Shown here: positions 5,752 through 7,665 of the stretch, in pieces
How the letters are laid out: every line of letters starts with the position of its first letter
Numbering within the stretch: the stretch's first letter is position 1
Assembly: GCA_018303315.1 (NCBI GenBank)
Contig: JAGVYJ010000023.1
Location: forward strand, 9,530 to 17,194
Reading direction: 5' to 3'
DNA from: Candidatus Woesearchaeota archaeon
Lineage (GTDB): Archaea > Nanobdellota > Nanobdellia > Woesearchaeales > JAGVYJ01
Length of the DNA: 7,665 nt
Position numbers and translations under genes: made by a program
Notes under the pieces: generated by a model
Told to the model about the DNA's origin: nothing
The model's database searches: none
Seen by the model: only the letters and a program-made list of their open reading frames with translations

Positions 5752-5893
5752 TTGACTACTTTTGATGAACCTTTTCGTAAAAGGTTCCGGGATGTCCTTG
5801 CGGACACACGCTTTCGAGGCGTGCGCAATAGCCGGATTCTGCCACCCTGGCATTGGAGAAAGATAAGCCCTTGGATTTTTAAGGGTTTGTATT

Positions 5894-6856
5894 TCAGCTC
5901 AACAGCGACATAAGCCATCCCCAGAAGCCCTGCCAGAAGGACTTTTTCTGCTCCTGTTTCGGGGGTTCAGGAGCAACAATCACTATGCCCGTATCGTTTT
6001 CCGCTGGCTGGCTGCTGCTTTCCACGGCTTTCTGCTGTGGGCAGTCCTGGACTGCAAGCTGGATGCGCTTGTCATCAAGGAGGTAGTTCTCATTATAGAA
6101 AATTCCAGTCAGGTCAGCGCCGTAATATGCCTCAACCATTATGCTGTAGACCCCTTGTTCCACGTTGTCTTTAATCCTGATTGGTATAACCATGTGATAG
6201 GGTTTTTCATCCCCGTCCTTGTCAGGCCTGATGAACTGGCCTGTCTGGTTGATGTCCAGACCGAGTTCAGGGCTCCTTACCTTAACAAGGCCCCGGTCCT
6301 CTGTCTGTGCTCCCCAGTTTACCACGTCCAGGCTCAGAATCGCCTCCCGGATGCAGCTTAGCACAGTCGTGTCAAAAGCGAGATTTTGTATGTCAGCATC
6401 ATGGCTTTTCCTCACTACATTGACAAAAATGTCCCTTTTCAGGCTTATGTCATTTCCATCCATGGCAGCACCAATTTCGACAAACAGATGGTAAAGCCCG
6501 GGCCTGACTGCCTTTGGTATGTCGAATCTCAGTGTTTTCCTGGCAGTGTCGCCGGGTGAAAGCCTGGCCAGAGAGGCCTCGTCCTCCAGGTCAGCGTCTT
6601 CCTGAACCTCGCTTAGCGTCCCCTTGATGTCTATATTGTCCACAGTTGACTGGGCATCGGTGTTTATCAGCATAATCCTCACTTCAACTGTCTGCCCAGG
6701 CAGGGTTGACTCATTCAATAGGCCGTCAACAGACACATTCCTGATGAGGGTGTTGTTGACCTTGACATCTATCTGCTCTATTTCCAGCCCTGCCTGCACC
6801 GCAACTGCAAACACCAAAATCAGCAGCCCAAGCATAAGCGCAAATCTTAAGTTCAT
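5894..6856 (-). CDS. Secreted two-domain Ig-like surface protein with Trp-rich C-terminal tail
   Basis: The 320-residue protein has a signal peptide at about 1-22 (MNLRF, hydrophobic core, AVQA/GL). Two beta-sandwich domains of the CARDB or cell-adhesion Ig type follow. The first (about 23-150) contains LPGQTVEVRIMLINT and RPGLYHLFVEI. The second (about 153-272) contains the Cys168 and Cys272 pair, VVNWGAQTEDRGLVKV and GVYSIMVEAYYG. A proline- and acid-rich linker (273-303) leads to a short tail with Lys304, Lys305 and Trp308, Trp312 and Trp314. At 13 hydrophobic residues the tail is too short for a normal membrane span, so it may be amphipathic and membrane- or partner-binding. There are five sequons. 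A cell-envelope structural role is inferred, with no enzyme motif seen. It is divergent from the FkbM gene. The start is supported by a correctly spaced TATA box and the signal peptide. Confidence 0.9.
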   Translation of the reverse strand: MNLRFALMLGLLILVFAVAVQAGLEIEQIDVKVNNTLIRNVSVDGLLNESTLPGQTVEVRIMLINTDAQSTVDNIDIKGTLSEVQEDADLEDEASLARLSPGDTARKTLRFDIPKAVRPGLYHLFVEIGAAMDGNDISLKRDIFVNVVRKSHDADIQNLAFDTTVLSCIREAILSLDVVNWGAQTEDRGLVKVRSPELGLDINQTGQFIRPDKDGDEKPYHMVIPIRIKDNVEQGVYSIMVEAYYGADLTGIFYNENYLLDDKRIQLAVQDCPQQKAVESSSQPAENDTGIVIVAPEPPKQEQKKSFWQGFWGWLMSLLS

Positions 6857-6878
6857 AAGAGCAGGGAGTCCCTAATCA

Positions 6879-6886
6879 TTTAAAAA
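6879..6886 (-). promoter_or_regulatory. TATA box of the Ig-like surface protein gene, leaderless start
   Basis: TTTTTAAA on the minus strand has its centre about 26 bp before ATG 6856. It sits in the short divergent intergenic region next to the FkbM promoter; the two boxes are about 31 bp apart and face outward. Confidence 0.65.
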
Positions 6887-6909
6887 TCTTCACCATTACA
6901 GCAGGAACC

Positions 6910-6917
6910 TTTAAATA
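6910..6917 (+). promoter_or_regulatory. TATA box of the FkbM gene, leaderless start
   Basis: TTTAAATA has its centre 26.5 bp before the A of ATG 6940, so the mRNA should begin at the start codon. The bases between are AT-rich and no Shine-Dalgarno is present. Confidence 0.75.
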
Positions 6918-6939
6918 GCTCTAATAAAAATTTTATCGA

Positions 6940-7665
6940 ATGACCTGGTTTGTACTTCTAAGGAAAATTGTCAAGTTTATTAGAAAGACCGGTGTTGACA
7001 GGTTGCCTTTTGTTAAATCTGCTTATAGGCTTTTCTATAATGCCATTCTGGTTAGATTTAAACCTAAATACTTAGATGTTGAAGGTTTCAGAATTTATCT
7101 TAATCCCGCTGATCAAAGTATTTCTGACCGGTTAATAATGAACAAGAAGTACGAACAGTTTGAGACAGAGATCATGAAAAATCATGTAAAGAAAGGAAGC
7201 ATAGTATTAGATATTGGAGCAAATATCGGAATTCACACTTTGCTTCTGGCAAAGATTGTGGGCACCGAAGGCAAAGTCATTGCTTTCGAACCTGACCCCG
7301 ATAATTATTTCTATTTGAAGAGAAATGTGAGAGCTAATAACCTTTCGAATATCCATTGTGTAAGAAAAGCTATTTCTGACACAAATGGAATCCTATATTT
7401 GTATGTCAATGCCGACAATAAAGGAGATCATAGGACTTACGACTCAGCTGACAACAGGAAAAAAATCAAGATTGAGGCTGTTAAACTGGATGATCATCTT
7501 AAAGACTTTGGTGGGAAAATTAATTTCGTTAAAATGGATATTCAAGGAGCTGAATACAAGGCTGTTAAGGGAATGATTCATATATTGTCGAATGCAAACA
7601 TGATAACTGAGTTTGATCCGTATTTATTGGAAAAAGCTGGTGTTAAACCTGCCGAGTACTTAGAG
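6940..7665 (+). CDS. FkbM-family SAM-dependent methyltransferase (C-terminal end outside window)
   Basis: The frame is open for 242 codons to the right edge. It starts at ATG 6940, positioned exactly for the TATA box. The N-terminal 75 residues are basic and hydrophobic and probably form a helical cap. The Rossmann methyltransferase core follows: motif I VLDIGANIGIHT (89-100) binds S-adenosylmethionine, AFEPDP (115-120) carries the acidic residue for the ribose, NV-ANNL (129-135) is typical of FkbM, and the FVKMDIQGAE segment (196-205) corresponds to the family's usual K-D-EGAE motif with Gln in place of the first Glu. FkbM proteins O-methylate sugars or related small molecules and often sit in polysaccharide or glycosylation clusters. 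That is the likely setting here. The gene is visibly AT-richer than everything to its left, suggesting transfer or the edge of a variable glycan locus. Confidence 0.92.
   Translation, partial: MTWFVLLRKIVKFIRKTGVDRLPFVKSAYRLFYNAILVRFKPKYLDVEGFRIYLNPADQSISDRLIMNKKYEQFETEIMKNHVKKGSIVLDIGANIGIHTLLLAKIVGTEGKVIAFEPDPDNYFYLKRNVRANNLSNIHCVRKAISDTNGILYLYVNADNKGDHRTYDSADNRKKIKIEAVKLDDHLKDFGGKINFVKMDIQGAEYKAVKGMIHILSNANMITEFDPYLLEKAGVKPAEYLE

Larger units (their letters stand above)
5653..5893. other. Gene-free, hairpin-dense stretch, candidate structured RNA or small repeat element
   Basis: This stretch of about 240 bp separates two minus-strand genes and holds no convincing gene. Perfect or near-perfect stems are tiled along it: 5724-5751 (7 bp plus 5 bp, one bulged T, GCA loop), 5767-5787 (9 bp, CGT loop), 5793-5806 (5 bp, TTGC loop), 5807-5823 (CACGC/GCGTG, extendable inward), 5840-5852 (TGCCA/TGGCA, CCC loop) and 5865-5888 (8 bp with one wobble, 8-nt loop). 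Short loops and adjacent stems suggest RNA-level folding or a palindromic mobile repeat. On the minus strand it would be the 3' region of the Ig-like gene ending at a T6 run (5665-5660). On the plus strand a TATA core at 5647-5652 could start an RNA near 5675. Which strand is transcribed, if any, cannot be told. Confidence 0.5.

Noticed and set aside
5762..5768. TTGATGA resembling a C box, suggesting a C/D guide RNA
   Set aside because: The first base does not fit the C box and no properly spaced D, C' and D' boxes with guide intervals were found. Most of the sequence is part of a perfect hairpin.
5767..5823. Possible tRNA, because of a GGTTC followed by stems
   Set aside because: There is no acceptor stem, no GGTTCRA T-loop and no anticodon arm of seven-base loop in the right order.
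5614..5913. Open frames on both strands through the hairpin-dense stretch (plus 5614-5913; minus 5668-5853 and 5712-5918)
   Set aside because: They overlap real gene ends, overlap each other, have no promoter or ribosome site at the right distance, and their translations look like random basic peptides. The palindromes explain why several frames stay open. A degraded coding repeat is not fully excluded.
7385..7576. Short plus-strand frame inside the FkbM gene
   Set aside because: It is out of frame with the methyltransferase motifs, which continue uninterrupted through it.
1..7665. CRISPR array, insertion sequence or toxin-antitoxin pair
   Set aside because: No regularly spaced direct repeats, transposase motifs or small overlapping gene pair of a known toxin family were seen.

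Overview
This window looks archaeal, probably from a DPANN-type lineage (Woesearchaeota, Pacearchaeota or relatives), although the lineage is inferred from protein style only. The evidence is clear TATA boxes centred about 25-29 bp upstream of start codons, apparently leaderless genes, a small TRAM-domain protein, a SlyD-type FKBP isomerase, a single-domain KaiC-like ATPase with N-terminal helical repeats, and several secreted Ig-like surface proteins rich in N-glycosylation sequons. Most of the window is moderately GC-rich. The last 0.73 kb (FkbM gene) is clearly AT-richer.

Layout, left to right. (1) Positions 1-2011, minus strand: a KaiC-family ATPase (605-2011), followed after 9 bp by the start of a secreted all-beta protein (1-595, running off the left edge). 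The two are probably co-transcribed from a TATA box at 2033-2040. (2) Positions 2134-4032, minus: a 632-residue secreted multi-domain surface protein with about 38 sequons. (3) Positions 4083-4511, minus: a TRAM-domain RNA-binding protein with a very acidic C-terminal tail. It is divergent from (4) an FKBP/SlyD peptidyl-prolyl isomerase (4633-5079, plus). (5) Positions 5076-5642, minus: a multi-span membrane protein convergent with FKBP and overlapping it by 4 bp. (6) Positions 5643-5893: a gene-free stretch packed with perfect short hairpins, including two long stems that compete for the same arm. This is the most unusual part of the window. (7) Positions 5894-6856, minus: a secreted two-domain Ig-like protein with a Trp-rich C-terminal tail. 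(8) From 6940 to the right edge, plus: an FkbM-family methyltransferase, probably the edge of an AT-rich, possibly acquired glycan-modification region.

Putative TATA boxes can be placed for seven transcription units. Distances from box centre to ATG are about 25.5 bp (KaiC), 28.5 bp (surface protein), 26.5 bp (FKBP), 26 bp (Ig-like protein) and 26.5 bp (FkbM), all consistent with leaderless mRNAs. The TRAM gene instead has a leader of about 27 nt with a Shine-Dalgarno-like GAGGT. This pattern argues for internal ATG starts (2011 and 4032) over longer GTG-initiated versions.

Functionally the window mixes cell-envelope proteins (three secreted beta-sandwich or repeat proteins, a membrane protein and a possible glycan methyltransferase) with housekeeping chaperone-like factors (TRAM for RNA, FKBP for proteins) and one KaiC-type signalling ATPase. 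No CRISPR array, tRNA, rRNA or transposase gene was seen.
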